Shown here in pieces: positions 32,201 through 55,300 of a stretch of DNA of 58,452 nt (position 1 is the stretch's first letter; every line of letters begins with the position of its first letter). Source of the stretch: Spirogloea muscicola (lineage: Eukaryota > Streptophyta > Zygnematophyceae > Spirogloeales > Spirogloeaceae). Location of the stretch: positions 225,528-283,979 of the forward strand of contig WELB01000043.1 in NCBI GenBank assembly GCA_009602725.1, written 5' to 3'. Made by a program: the position numbers and the translations under genes. A model generated the notes under the pieces. It was not told the origin of the DNA. It saw nothing but the letters and a program-made list of their open reading frames with translations, and did not search any database.

Positions 32201-34062
32201 GCTTGTCGAATAGTAACACTGACTGCCATCTTATGCCTTGCACAGGAGCGGGTGAAGACGCTGGAGGAGTCAGGTCATGTGCCGCTGGCCTATGTCACCG
32301 CTGCTGTGCATGGCCTCAGCGAGGCGGCAGAGCGGCTGGCTGCTGAGCTCGGCGACAACCTGCCCCCGCTGCCAGAGAAGGAGGAGGCCCGGCTTCTGCA
32401 GCCGCCCACGCCCATTCTGAGAGAGAACAACTGGCCCTTGCTACTGGTCAGCAAGGGCTTCTTCGACGGCGCCTTCGCGGACGGAGGTGGAGTGGCTGCA
32501 GAAGGTGAGGAGGAGGCAGCCGGCGCTTGGGGAGAGGAGCTCGAAATTGCGGACGCCAATGGGGAGGAGAACGGGGACATGGTGGTTGTGGAGCGCGAGG
32601 ACGCCGAGGAGGGCGAGGAGGGCCCTGACGAGGAGGGCGGTTGGGACATGGAGGACCTGGAGCTGCCGCCGGATGCCGCGGGGGCGGCCTCCGCGGTGGT
32701 GTCGGACACCAGCTTCTTTGTCACTCCCACTGCCGGCGTGCCCAAGCCCCAGCGGTGGATACAGCGCTCCTCGCTGGCTGGAGAGCACGCTGCCGCTGGA
32801 GCGTTTGACTCGGCCATGCGGCTGCTCTCGCGGCAGCTGGCAATTCGGAACTTTGCGCCCCTCAAGCAGGCGTTCATTGACCTCTATCTCGGCAGCCACA
32901 CGGCGTTGCCAGCAATGCCAGGTGTGCCGGTGGTGCTTCTCGGACTGGAGAAGGGCTGGTCTGATCAGCAGGCTCCCGGCACGCCCGGTCAGCCGGCACT
33001 GCTCTTCAAGCTTACCACACTGGAGGACAGGCTGAAGGTGCAAAGAGTGATAGTTGTGCCTGTACTTGTCAACATCGCTAGAACTCCTTCGAATAATACT
33101 TGATGACCTTTGCTACTTTTGGAGGACGTGCTATTCCATTCACCTGAAGAAAGTCAAGCTTGTTGCTCTGGAGTACGTGGTGAAGTGCTCACCTGGATTC
33201 CAAGCTTGTTGTGCTCCCTGTGTTTATGTCAACAGGTGGCATACAAAACTACCACAGAGGGCAAGTTCACTGAGGCCTTAAAACAGTTTCTTGCCATCCT
33301 CCACATGATTCCGCTGGTGGTTGTGGACTCAAGGAAGGAGGTGGATGAGGTGAAGGAGCTTCTTGGCATAGCGAAGGAGTATGCTCTCGCCCTTAGGATA
33401 GAGCTCAAGCGCAAGGAAATGAAGGACGATCCTATCAGGACAGCGGAGCTGGCTGCCTACTTCACCCATTGCAACCTGCAGCCGACGCACCTGAAGCTCA
33501 GTCTTCAGTCGGCCATGTCCATAAATTACAAGCAGAAGAACTTCGCCACCGCTGCCAGCTTCTGCCGGAGGCTTCTGGAGCTAAACCCTACGCAGGCTGT
33601 GGCTACCAAGGCCCGTCAAGTTCTGCAGGTTGCATACATAGGTCCCAGCACCTCTTCATCGCACGGGTCATTTGATGGAATCGTTGTAATTGTCCTTGTA
33701 ATCTGCACAAGTAACCCATGTCTTTGTCTTCACGGCTGCTGTTCGGTCTCATCTGCTAGTAAACAGCAAGTGTGTGCGTTCGTTTGCAATCATTGGAAAC
33801 TCATTGAGAGACAAGCTTGTTGCAGGCTTGCGAGAGGACACCCAAGGACGAGCAGCAGCTCAACTACGACCCCAGGAATCCATTTGTCGTCTGTGGCGCG
33901 ACATTCACCCCAATCTACCGTGGCAGCCGAGACGTAAGCTGCCCCTACTGCAGTGCACGCTTTGTACCTCAGACGGCTGGAGAGCTGTGCGCTGTCTGCG
34001 ACCTTGCCACGGTGGGTGCAGACGCATCAGGCCTCCTCTGTTCTACCACCCAGATTCGATAG
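29293..34062 (+). CDS. COPA: Coatomer subunit alpha (alpha-COP), first exon missing, 7 exons visible
   Basis: Large subunit of the COPI coat that drives Golgi-to-ER and intra-Golgi vesicle traffic and binds KKXX cargo tails. Exons: 29293-29416, 29604-30098, 30335-30704, 30877-32038, 32246-33037, 33236-33628 and 33826-34062. They give 1190 residues; adding the ~28 lost at the gap reaches the ~1220 aa normal for the family. WD40 repeats fill the N-terminal third, for example [46 protein letters not shown] and [18 protein letters not shown]. The second propeller and alpha-solenoid follow ([20 protein letters not shown]). An acidic linker precedes the conserved C-terminal domain, which ends [20 protein letters not shown]...CDLATVG and then the stop. 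Large central exons contrast with the many small exons of neighbouring genes. The gene is presumably functional once the gap is closed. Confidence 0.97.
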
Positions 34063-35696
34063 CAGCGCATTATGACTTAGCACCAGAACAGGCGAGTTGA
34101 CGATTGAGAGATAAGCCTTTGGCAGGTCCTTGAGTTACTGTTGTTTTTGCAGCCATTGTCCTACTGTGACGTCTCCTCTAGCCGATTTGCTGCGACTCGG
34201 GTCAAAAGATTCTGTACGAGACTGTCAGCAAGCTAGATCAGGGCAAGTCAGGGAGTGCTCTCAGATGTTGGGCCTCAGCATGTCCTTGTGCCCCATCTGT
34301 CAATGACAACACATGCAAACGAAGGTCCCTATATTAAGCTGGGGATTGAGTATCATGAGACTCGATATGGTCACGAGGCCTGAATCTTTGCATCGCAGTA
34401 AAGCTTGCTTGCTCCTGGGTAAGGCATCTAGACCTGATAAATAAGTCAAAGTATCAGAAGTGAACTGATACTAGAAATACTCGAGACACTGCAGTCAAAG
34501 AGATTCAGTAGGTCATTTGCCGATATGTCTATCCAGCAGTAACCTGCCAGCATTGGGGTTGTCAAATCAAGTCTTCTTTGCTTGCAGTCTCGGCAACACT
34601 GCAGCAGGCATGCATGGGTCCTTGAGAGGCCCGAGCTTCAGCCGCTAGTTGCAGCAGCAGGGGAGTAACTGCATCTGAGTAGGACCACATGGATTTGCTC
34701 ATCCACGACGCAGTCAAGCGTGTCGCCTGGACTTCCAGCAGTTCAGAGATAATTCAGCTAAGAGTGGTTCTCAAAAAGGGCTCTTTGGGATTGTCGACCT
34801 GTCCCAAAATGAATCACTTCTGCTAGAACAGCCACCCACCACGCCTCAAGCCGAAAACACACCCTGCGGTAAGGCGAGCGAAAAGAGAGAGAAGGCAATC
34901 CCTTCCAGAAGGGGCGATAAGTATGCATGGCCAGCCCCAAAACCTTGTCATTCCGGTTTGGGCTGGCCTCTCACAGCCATCGCCATGTTCTGGAAGAGCA
35001 CTTTCCTTGTTCAAAGCAAAGGACTTTTCCGAAGGGGGCGAGGGCTATGATAAGCCAGCCCGAGAGCTCTCATGGCTGTAGTTTGCCGATCACAATCATC
35101 GCCCTCTACTTGAAGAGTCTTCTGTAAAAAGAGTTCTTTCTTGTTCATTCTTCTTACTGGGCTGGCCAACCACAGCCATCGCCATCTACTGGAAGAGTCT
35201 TCATTCTCCTCAGAAAGAAAAGGCACTTCCAGGAGAGGGCAGTGGCTGTGAGAGGCCAGCCCAGGAGACGAATGAACAAAGAGGTTGGACAAAGAGCACA
35301 TGAAGCTCTGCGGCACTGGGGCGGGGCGCTGCAACCGGGGCGAGTCGGTCATGACCGTGACCGGCCGCCAGCAACCGTGGCCGGTCTGCAGCCACGGCGC
35401 CGACCTGCCATTGACTGGCACCGACTGGGCCGCCCCCCGGGAACCCTTCGGTCGCCGGTTTCCTATTGATAAAAACCACTAGCAGAGCTCGTGGCAAGGA
35501 AACCTGCGCTTCTTGAAGGGGATAATCGATGACAGATCTGGAGCCGGTCCTAGGGAACCGGCGCCGGTCCTGGGCCCTTCCTCCGAATGTGCGCGAGCCA
35601 GCGTGGGCCCGCCGGGAGGCTTCTAGAGGCCCGGGGCGAGGCGCCCAGTCACGCCACGGGGCGACAGCGGGGAGGGGGGTTTTGAGAGAGGGAGGA
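34063..35696. repeat. COPA 3' flank and hairpin-unit cluster
   Basis: From 34063 to about 34750 there is 3' UTR and unrecognised sequence. From 34930 to 35270 four diverged hairpin units alternate in orientation: GGGCTGGCCTCTCACAGCC near 34958 (sense), GGGCTATGATAAGCCAGCCC near 35042 (antisense), GGGCTGGCCAACCACAGCC near 35159 (sense) and GGCTGTGAGAGGCCAGCCC near 35243 (antisense). A GC-rich unit at 35325-35415 is repeated near 41340-41415. No gene was seen. Confidence 0.6.
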
Positions 35697-35697
35697 N
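35697..35697. other. Assembly gap (single N) upstream of HSP70
   Basis: An N lies in a purine-rich GAGAGGGAGG-type stretch 345 bases upstream of the HSP70 start. The promoter and 5' UTR may be incomplete here. Confidence 0.75.
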
Positions 35698-35878
35698 GAG
35701 GGAGAGAGCTGTAGACCAGAAAGTGCTAGAGGAAGCGAGAGAGAGCGAGAGGAGGGGGGAGACGGAGGGAGGGAGGACGGCCTGGGCGACAGATCTAGAG
35801 TCCCCTCCCTCCTCATCACACGCAAATTCTCCTGCAGCCCACTTCCCAGACAGCACCAAGCAGCTCTGCCTGGTCTGC

Positions 35879-35916
35879 GCCACCGCCAGCGCCACCGCCA
35901 GCGCCACCGACAGCGC
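35879..35916 (+). repeat. 12-base tandem repeat in HSP70 5' region
   Basis: About three copies of a GCCACCGCCAGC-type unit, the last with one change (CCGACAGC). The tract lies between the gap and the HSP70 start codon, in the probable 5' UTR or promoter. Confidence 0.7.
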
Positions 35917-36041
35917 CCCGGCGGCAGGCCTCAGCTCCCAGTGCTGCCCGCCAGCCCTCACAGTAGGCCCCCGAAGAGCGCCGCGCCAAGCTGCAAGAAC
36001 GCGCATCGGTTGCTGCGGCAGGAGCGGCCCGGGCGGCAGCC

Positions 36042-39721
<3,680 letters not shown>

Positions 39722-41040
39722 GAAGTGCCTGCGGCCCAATAGACCTAACGTATGCTAAAATGCTAACTGGGCATTGGCAACTGTGCAACGATGCAGCAAG
39801 CTGGGCTGCGCAACAGTTTCGGTTGGTACTCTGGCAAGCTGTTGCTTGCGATGAGTGGTAGGATTGACAAGGTTTTGCTACAGCACGGAGCCAGAGGTCG
39901 TGCTGATTCTGAGCAAGAAGCGAGGATTGTACAAACGGGTAACTGATAGAGCAACACATAGCACTTAGGACAGGGATTTAGAAGGTCTTTGGAAGACTTG
40001 CCCAGCCCTCCAAAGAGGCGAATTTCTGTACCTGTTTGTCTGGTAGCAGATGTTACTCTATTCTGGGAGCAGATTGCCTCCTCAATCACGTTTAATGCTG
40101 ACCGCATGTGCTCTCCTTCCAAACAATGGCAGCTGGTGTGTTGTATCTATCATCGTAGATTTGCTTTTCCTCAGGAATTGAGGGACTATGACCTGCAATC
40201 GGGCCTGTGAACCTTGCTCGACGTAGACCCTGCAGGCGACTGCGACAGACATTAGGACAACGTTGGCAAAGTGAATGCAGTGAACCAGTCCTACATTGCT
40301 GGGCCGTCTTCTGCCGAGGAATCCATCGGGCCCAGCAGCAGCTAGCTGGAACTTACGCTACTCCTTTAAGCATGTACCCTTGGCCAGCCCATCTCAGGGA
40401 ACACATCTGCATGTCGTGTGTAGACTAGATTGGCAATATTCTGAAGGAGAGTGTGGGGACGAGGAAAGGGCGGTGGCTGGGAGAGGCCAGCCCAGCAAAA
40501 AGAGTCGACAGAGTCCGAAGGGAACAGGACAGGCTCGCCTCACTGCAGGAAAAGCGTGTACTGGGAAATGGAGGTCTAGATCAATCAAGTACGAAGGCAA
40601 GCACAACCACGAATGTGAGCTACCTCGAGCTATACCGACCCGCTCGGCACATGGTCAGCATGTAGAGTCGCCTGATTGCTTTTGCAGAGAGTGCTTTCAT
40701 ACTGAGGCGGCGGCGTGTGGTTGCCCATCTGCCAGCTCAAGCAGAGTCAAGTGACATCAGGTCAAGGCAAACTTTTCAGCTGACTTTTGGAAAATAAGTA
40801 CATGATCGAAATACCATCAGTTGCCGGGGACATGTCTTAGGTAGGACATTGATCACCGCGTCGGCCAGATCAGCAGGGAAACATGTGACATTCCATAGTC
40901 CACATACTGCTATCTCGCCGTCGGCCCATAGCTAACCGCCGCAGGCTTTTTCCACTGTGTACTGCCCTTTGCAGCGGCTCACCCTGCTGCAGTAAGTGTT
41001 TGCTTATGGACTTTTGGGTATCCCTTGCGTATCTGGTGTT
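39722..41040. other. HSP70 3' flank, mostly featureless
   Basis: No gene was recognised. A family-B hairpin unit GGTGGCTGGGAGAGGCCAGC lies near 40469, followed by CCAGCAAAAAGAGTCGACAG. The rest has no feature I could support. Confidence 0.55.
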
Positions 41041-41295
41041 CTTGCACCGACGAGTTTCGGCCTGTTGCAGCGTGCTCAGGCTAATGCTTTGCACTAGAAA
41101 CCTGGGCGGCCTCTAGTTGGTGGCAGAGGGGCTTCGTATCTGCCATCTAGTATTCAGGCATCGATTAGCGACCTTTATATTTTGACCCGTGGTTACTGAG
41201 CGGGTCAATCAGCTGTAGGTCATGTAGGTCTGTAGATGTGCTTGCCTTTGTACTTGGCCATTGGGCCTTCGTTTGAAACAAACACGAAACTTGTT
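41041..41295 (+). pseudogene. 5'-truncated non-LTR retrotransposon tail (sister of the 56.6 kb copy)
   Basis: About 250 bases are nearly identical to 57323-57560. The coding part reads RRVSAC.QRAQANALH, has a stop where the sister has Gln, then continues ASYLPSSIQASISDLYILTRGY before the terminal stop. The 3' UTR also matches (TGAGCGGGTCAATC, then GATGTGCTTGCCTTTGTACT and GGCCTTCGTTTG). One missing base and one in-frame stop relative to the sister make it dead. Homology begins abruptly at about 41041, as expected for 5' truncation during target-primed reverse transcription. Confidence 0.85.
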
Positions 41296-42277
41296 TTCCC
41301 TGGAAGCGTCTTCTCTTCCACGTTGGCGGCTTTCGGCATGACGATACAACCGGGGCTAGCCGAGACGGACCGCGGCCTGCCAGCGACCGTGGCCGGTCCG
41401 CAGCCACAGCGCCGCCCTCTGCGTCTTTCGGCCTTTCGGACATTGTTCGAATTCCACTTGGGCTGGCTATTCACAGCTCTCGCCCACCTTTCTTTCTGGC
41501 CCTCTCAGATCATGTGTATTCCGTTGGGCTGGCCTCTCACAACCGTTCCCTCACTTTCTATGATCTGTTTCTTTCTCTCTTTCTTCCCGTGAGAGAAGAT
41601 TTCTGGTCGGCTTCATAGTATCGCCGCTTATAAGCACAGAAGGAAACAAAATTGACTATATTGGCTACCTCATGTAGCTATCGAACACTGACTGCTGGTG
41701 CTGAGTGCTTTGACCATGTAAACTGCCTCAAGATTACATAGGTCAAGGTGAAAGGTGCATGGACAATGCAGCAGACTGTACACAGAGAGGGCACACAGCA
41801 CTGCTGAAAGTGTGCAACATATATTGCAAGGTTTATGAGTGAGAGCTGTGAAACCCGACCGAAGTCTTTGAGCAGTCATCAGACTCTTCCACAGTGAAAG
41901 TTCATTGTGGAGAGCCCATGCCATGCCAAGCTTGAGCAACAGCCATGGGTGTGGCAGCTTGCAGGAGGCCATTATTCCACAGTATGGACTGGAATATTCT
42001 GCCACGGATCCCCAGCATAGGAACACTGATGATGGCGCTGCAGGGGCTTCATTGCCCTGTGATCAGGCATCACTAAAGTGCACTGACCTAACAAGATAAA
42101 GACTGCTGTACCTCAGCATTGAAAAATTTGCAACTCCAGCTTGTGGGTGACAGACTAAAGATACCCAATAAAAATAATTGATATGGCAGGACGGCAACAA
42201 ATGTGCCATTGTTGCCATTGCTCTGACTCTGACTTACTGCCACCGCTCTGACCGTGGCAACCACGTGAAGCATGCAC
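41296..42277. repeat. Mixed repeat fragments, no gene
   Basis: A GC-rich segment near 41340-41415 resembles 35325-35415. Two sense hairpin variants follow, GGGCTGGCTATTCACAGCTC near 41459 and GGGCTGGCCTCTCACAACC near 41526. The remainder to 42277 shows nothing recognisable. Confidence 0.5.
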
Positions 42278-42754
42278 TTACGAGCCTTGGCTGAAGCCCT
42301 GGTATGCAAAGCTTGAAAATGGCGCAACTTGGCTGTTACTGGCGGCCTGCAGTGCAGTTTCCTTCTTGGTACTGCTGCCGGAGCTCAGAAAAGGCGTGTG
42401 AAATCTCCGCCTCATGTTGGCAGCAGTAGCGTCAGCTGTGCTCTTGCAGCTGACCCAGCCACTTTCGTTCAGCGATGCAGGGGTGGAAACTCCCCCCTGC
42501 CATGGCTGCCCATAGTGGGCCACTGGTGGCTGGCTTGAGTTGGCGGCCTTGACAGGCGCTGCCCCGCTGACACGCTTGGTGTTGGACGGCAACCGGAGCA
42601 GCTGCGTGGAGTCCACCGCCAGTCTCTGATGGCCATTCATATCACACTGCGCTGCTCGCCACTTTGCCGAGCTCCCATTCGGGCTGCCAGCTGAAGCAGC
42701 TGCAAATTCTGCGCCTGGGCTGCTACGAGGACCTGCATTCAAGATCGACGGCAT
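42278..42754 (-). other. Open frame of unknown status 3' of the RecQ gene
   Basis: A 158-codon minus-strand frame, Ser/Ala-rich, begins about 300 bases beyond the RecQ stop codon. It contains GAEFAAASAGSPNGSSAKW and ends FSSFAYQGFSQGS. It has an acceptor-like CAG before RSSPGAEF near 42732. It could be an alternative last exon of the helicase gene or a chance frame. I recognise no domain. Confidence 0.2.
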
Positions 42755-43057
42755 GACAAATGCACCTCTGTTAGTAAGTCATATAAGACATGGCCGCCAT
42801 CTCTGCTGCAAATCTGCATAAGTTCGGAGGCATTCTTTGGTAGAGCGCTAGCTTCTTGTAAACTCCCTGGCCAATCACACCAAGTTTTGGCCGCTTCGAA
42901 GAATGCTCAGAAGCCAGTGTCAAATGAAAGAGCAGAGACCGAAATGGCTGGGAACATGGCATGTCTGGGCAGTGCTCGTTAATGAAGGACCGCACTCGAC
43001 CACCTGTAAACTCAGACTGTCCCGCTCAAGTGTGCTAATCTTGGGAATGCTCAGAAG

Positions 43058-50360
<7,303 letters not shown>

Positions 50361-51916
50361 TGGACCTGGGCAGCCAGAGAAGATGTCTTAACTGGCTGCT
50401 GAGGTAGTCAGATGCAATTGCCTACCCCTCCTCCCCAAGCTTTGTGGTCCCTCAGGTCATATCGATCATAGTTGCCAATGTTAGCTATGAGGTCTCTGAC
50501 AATATAGTAGTGGCCATCCTCTGTCATGGCACTGGCTGACAAGGGTGACCCTGAGGTTTCGACGTGCTACTGAAGTTGAAGGGCTGCCACTTACCTCTGC
50601 CACCTGCTTGACAGCTTGCTGGGGCGGGGTTCCACACGTAAGGTTCCGAGGCTGGGTTCCGGACTGCAGGCAGGCCATTGTGACGCAGGTTGCCAGTCGC
50701 CTGCACAACGCGCACATACACGCATTGGTGGCTTCAGCAGTACGCCTCCGGGCATCTACACAGAACATGGCAGCTGTTACATCTGCAACCTGAATCTGAA
50801 AAGCTGAAGTGTTATCTGAAATAAAGATCATGCATCTGTATTGCTTTGGTTGCGTCTCACCGCAGCTTCAGCCTGTGCTGCTGCTGCACTTGGCTCCTGG
50901 AACTCAAAGGATTGACTCCTGCAGGGAGAATGTGAAAGATTTACTGGAAATAGCTGCCTGTTGGTCACCTGTACCCACACTCCTGGAGCTAATGTGCAAT
51001 CTGCCTTGCTTGAGAGCATCCAGGTTGCTTTAAAGTCAGTCAGGACACTGTTGCTGTGTTTCCTCAGCAGATTACCTGGAAGGCTGGCGCAGCCCCGATC
51101 CACCGGCTGCTGTTGGATTCTGACCAGGCAGCGAGTAAATGAAGAAGGGAGGTGAGGCGGCTTGCCCAGCGCCACGGAGCTCAAGCCAGCGCAGGTGCTC
51201 GGCGAGGTTATTCCGTGGCGGGCCGGCATTCCCGCTGCTGCCCGGCCGCCTGCGGACGGTGCAATAGCAATTCAGGACCAGCTACGGCGGCGTATGACAG
51301 CGGTTGTCAACTGCCAGTCGAGCAGCAGGCGCGACACGTGCTGCTCACCCGCAAGTATTCATAGATCACCATGAACTCGGGGGCTGGCCGCCGTCTGACT
51401 GCCAGCAGCCAGCCCGGCTGCTGCCATGCCGCCTCAGGCTACGTCCCCGCTTCCTTGAGGCTCGGTCATGTCAGGCAGGCTGCGCCCTCTGCCACCAGCC
51501 GGACCGACATCCACGCGTGTCCTTGCAGGCGCCCGGCAGCTGCAGGGACCAAAGCGATGTCTCGGCAGCTCGGCAGTCCGACTATGCCGATAGTCGCGGG
51601 CATCCGCTTGGCGCGCAGACTGGAGCTGGCACTGCTACCTACTGGACGTTGCACAGATGGCCATGGACGAGGCCAGGCCAGGGCCGTCTCCCTCGCCAGC
51701 TCGCAGCAGGACTTGCGGCTCGGGCTAGCCGCAGCAGGCCCGAGGCCCGCGCAGCTCCTCCGGCGCCGGAAAGCGCGACAGCGGCGGGCGGCTCCTCGGC
51801 AGCGGCAGCGTTGGTGGCCACGGCCAGTATCGCCGTGCCTGGAGCCCGGCAGGAGGAGATGCAGGAGCGGTCGTCCCAGTGCACGTCGCAGCGCTGCAGC
51901 ACCGGCTCCTCGGCTT

Positions 51917-51947
<31 letters not shown>

Positions 51948-52277
51948 ACCGCCGCCCCCGCCGCCGCCGCCGCCGCCGGTTTTGAACTTTCGTATGGCCC
52001 GCCAAGTCCCCACAGACGCACTTCACTTACGTTTGCATTTGCCCTGGGAGCCGACCCTCACCCGCCACTGTCGCCCGGTGGGACGGGCGACAACAATCGG
52101 ACGGCATGTAGCAGGACAGAGCGCTATCGGACCGCAAGGATGCGTCGCCCAGGACGCAATCTCTGTCGCGACACTAGTGGAGAAGGCTTGACACTGGTTC
52201 TGCTGTTAACGACCGGCGGTTGGTCCCTAGGGGTTCCAGTGCACGCCGCGATGGAACCGCCGGGCCCGCCGGCGGCG
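50361..52277. other. Divergent spacer between RecQ and PP2C, start exons unresolved
   Basis: This stretch probably contains the first RecQ exon(s) on the minus strand and the PP2C promoter on the plus strand. A minus-strand piece with KATWMLSS and LAPGVWVQ near 50960-51040 weakly resembles the plant RecQ N-terminus. From 51100 composition rises to very GC-rich, with a CCG/GCC triplet run at 51919-51979. Long frames such as 51304-52191 (+) are Pro/Arg/Ala-rich products of that composition and are not supported as genes. Confidence 0.45.
51919..51979 (+). repeat. CCG triplet run
   Basis: About twenty CCG/GCC triplets with few interruptions, translating as polyproline or polyglycine. It lies about 330 bases upstream of the PP2C start codon. 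Confidence 0.85.
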
Positions 52278-52278
52278 N
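52278..52278. other. Assembly gap (single N) in PP2C exon 1
   Basis: The N lies 34 bases before the Met codon of AMEDVWAIS. In related phosphatases the text before MEDVW is a conserved coding stretch ending in GSR or similar. Here only AAEDRGVRP follows the N, so upstream coding sequence has been lost. Confidence 0.8.
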
Positions 52279-52311
52279 GCCGCCGCCGAGGACCGCGGCG
52301 TGCGGCCCGCC

Positions 52312-55300
52312 ATGGAGGACGTGTGGGCCATCTCGCTGGACCCCCGCGCCATCGTCGGCGGAGGCGCCGGCGGCGGGGGCGGCGGCGTCGGAGGAGCCGG
52401 CGTTGGCAGCGGCGGCAGCGCCGTGAGGTCTCCCTGCCAGCCCCCCGCCCCGGTAGGGGCCTGCGCGCCGGCCCTGCCGCACCAACTCTGGGAGGCTGAA
52501 AAGCTTCACTTGTCAGCGCGTCAGCGCGTCAGGCAGTCAAAGCCGTCAGGACGACAGCACCGCCTAGAACTAGATAACAGGGGCTTCAGCTTACTGGCAC
52601 TTGGTACTTGGTAGTTGCTCACTGGCAGAGGCTATATGCGTTGTCGCTTGACCAAGTTCGAATCTCTGCGACGACGTTTATTTCCATTGGCGGCGGTTCT
52701 GAGAAGTCGCTTCACATTTGGCGGCAGTGTAGACCCTCAGTGTATATCTTAACCACCCCTTTTGAACAGATGCTCGTTCGTGGCCGTGTTTGACGGCCAC
52801 GGCGGCCGGCGGGCGGCCGAGTATGCGCGCACTCACCTCCACGCCAACGTTCTCGCCGCCGGCCTCCTCAAAGGCGACGTAAGTCTCGCAGCGATTAATC
52901 CCGTAGCTTGTTGCAGCCGACACAGGCGTGAGCTCTAATACTTGGAAGCTTGTGTAGCCGGGCTGCATGGTCATTTCAAGCACCTGAGTAACCTATTCAG
53001 AAACGGGTATTTGCAGCAGTCTATGAGCATGATAGACTTTTTCATCACTGCATCACGTCAAATGAAGAGTCCTTGGAGCACAGTAACTGTGGGACTGCTC
53101 TTCCTAAGCGGACGCCCACCTGGCTGACATCTGCTACATGTGGAGCTGTGCCTGACTATGCCTATCAAGCGCACTTGCTGCAGCTGTTCAATACTCTGCC
53201 TGACGCCCTACAGTTGCATTGTGGGTGGCTGGGGCAGCACAGAAGGACAGCAAGGTGGTCAAGAGGGTCATAGTCGAAGGTAATGTGGAGCTTGTTCCTA
53301 TTCGTTGCTTCTCCATTGGATGATCAGGATTTGATCATAGGCTTGTGTCATGGTCGAGGAACGGTGGCACATATCTAAGTACAGCAGGATTGGGAGCGTG
53401 GGGTTCGAGAGTCTAGCATTGGTAGCATGCAAGTTCCGATCGGAAGTTGGTACTGCTGTTGGCATTGCGAAGTCTCTTTGTCTACTTACATCACGGAGTG
53501 GACTGGTCCATATGGTGTGCTCATTCAGAATTATGGTGTGACCAACAGCCGTGTGTTGCCCCATGGCTCACCCTGACTGTCAGGTGCGCCTGCCCCTGCA
53601 GGTTTCAGAGCGACAGACGAGGCGCTGCTGGCAGAGAGCTCTGCAGGTGAGAACTTGTGTTTGTGTTGAGCCAGCAAGTCGACCTGCACTGCTTATTATT
53701 GTGCCGATGCATGTGAAGCTCAGACCACTATGAGTGAACACTGCTGTAGGACCAGATCTCGAATCCCTCAATCCTAGTATTTGACACCTTAGAGTTGCAG
53801 CAACCCTATTCAAACCCTAAGTTCTGCATATTAGCCAGGTTGACAGCCACCAGTTTCTACATTGCCAGTGCTCATTGTGCTCCATAGCGAGCCCCCTTAC
53901 GTGGTCATGTTTCTTCCTACAGTATGCTAAGCCGGTTGTCCAATGGCATACTGCAGTGTCATGTGCACTCAGAAAGTCAAGAAACATGTTATGATTACAT
54001 CACTGATTTCATTCTGCAGCCCTGACTTTTGCATCCTTGCTACTGGAATCGTCACTGGACTTTACTTCAAGAATCGAGCTCGGGTCTAGATAGGGAGGTC
54101 CAGCGTCCAAGACTTGATGCAATTTGCATCTGCAAGAAGGGCAACTCTTTGACGCGTTCGGCCAGCTGATTGCCCTCCGTGTTGGCCAGGCAACTGGCAA
54201 GACGGCGCGACGGCAGTGTGCGCCTGGATCATCGAAAAGAAGGTGGGTGCGTGCAGCCCATTGGTGTCACAACAGTGCTGGATTTGAGCTCCTACGCCGA
54301 AGAACAAGCTTGTCATTTGGAGATCTGATTGAGGTTGACTTTGTATTGTCCCATCAAAGCTTCATGAAACAGTCCTTATAATTGCTTGACTGATATCTAC
54401 GCAGCACCTTGACAAGGTTGGAACCCCAATCCTGCGTATCATTGTGCAGGCGTACGTGGCAAATGTAGGAGATGCAAAGGCCGTCCTGGCTCGCTGCTCG
54501 TCGAATCCAGCAGCAGTGGCAGATGGTGGTGCTCGGGAAGCCCCTCCGATTGGCACACAGAGTGCAGCGCCAGCAGCGGCTGTGCTTGGTGGGGGGAAAC
54601 TCAGAGGTCTGGTTGTGACTAGGGAGCACAAGGCCATTTTCCCGCAGGAGCGGGCGAGAATTGAGAAGGTGCAGTGTTTGCATGCAGCGCTTGCACAATG
54701 TCCCGACTGGATCCTGGAATGTAGGACTGAAGAATCAGTAACAGAGAATTTTGGAATGAATGAATAAATCTCAGGACAGTCACTTATTAGAGCTGAGCTG
54801 TCACAAGATGACAGCAGACGTGAACATCCTCATGCACTATCTCCATGCGTCTGCTTAAGCACTGACAAGCTTGAGCAACAACTGCACTGCCATATGGCCA
54901 TGCGTCTCTCTAAGCAGTGGCAAGGTTGAAGACTGTACAAATCTTCCCCTCAGGTATAGCCGAGGTGCTTTATTTGTTACAGGGGTCAAGTCTGCTGTGT
55001 CTAGATTGCTCAGGTTGGTCAACTTCTAGCTGTCCTGCTCTGCTGCCTGCTGCAGTCTGGGGGGCATATAGAGAGCGGGAGGCTACAGGGCCGGCTTGAG
55101 GTGTCCCGCGCCTTTGGAGACCGCCAATTCAAGAAGGTTGGCAACAAGCTCCGCATTGCATTTGCTTTTGGCTGCAATTGTCTGTGCATAGAGTAGCCCA
55201 GAGGTAGGAATATCAAATAGATAATAAAGAAGACCTCATCTCCTGCCTTACGAATACGCCTCATTTCTGCTTGTTGGAGCCCACTCCTACGGTGGGCATG

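Noticed and set aside
42278-42754. C-terminal exon of the RecQ helicase
   Set aside because: The HRDC-bearing exon runs in frame to its own stop at 43058 and the core exons already total exactly 999 codons. The downstream frame is kept only as an unresolved possibility.
51304-52191. A 295-codon plus-strand frame with a polyproline run
   Set aside because: Composition-driven: several frames on both strands stay open through the same GC-rich triplet DNA, and no part resembles a known domain or has conserved-looking motifs.
52630-52675. tRNA-like TTCGAATC near 52653 with GTTGTCGC and GCGACGAC pairing around it
   Set aside because: The arms do not form a cloverleaf: the five bases flanking the T-loop-like sequence do not pair and no A-box or anticodon arm is present. 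It is a simple hairpin at most, within PP2C intron 1.
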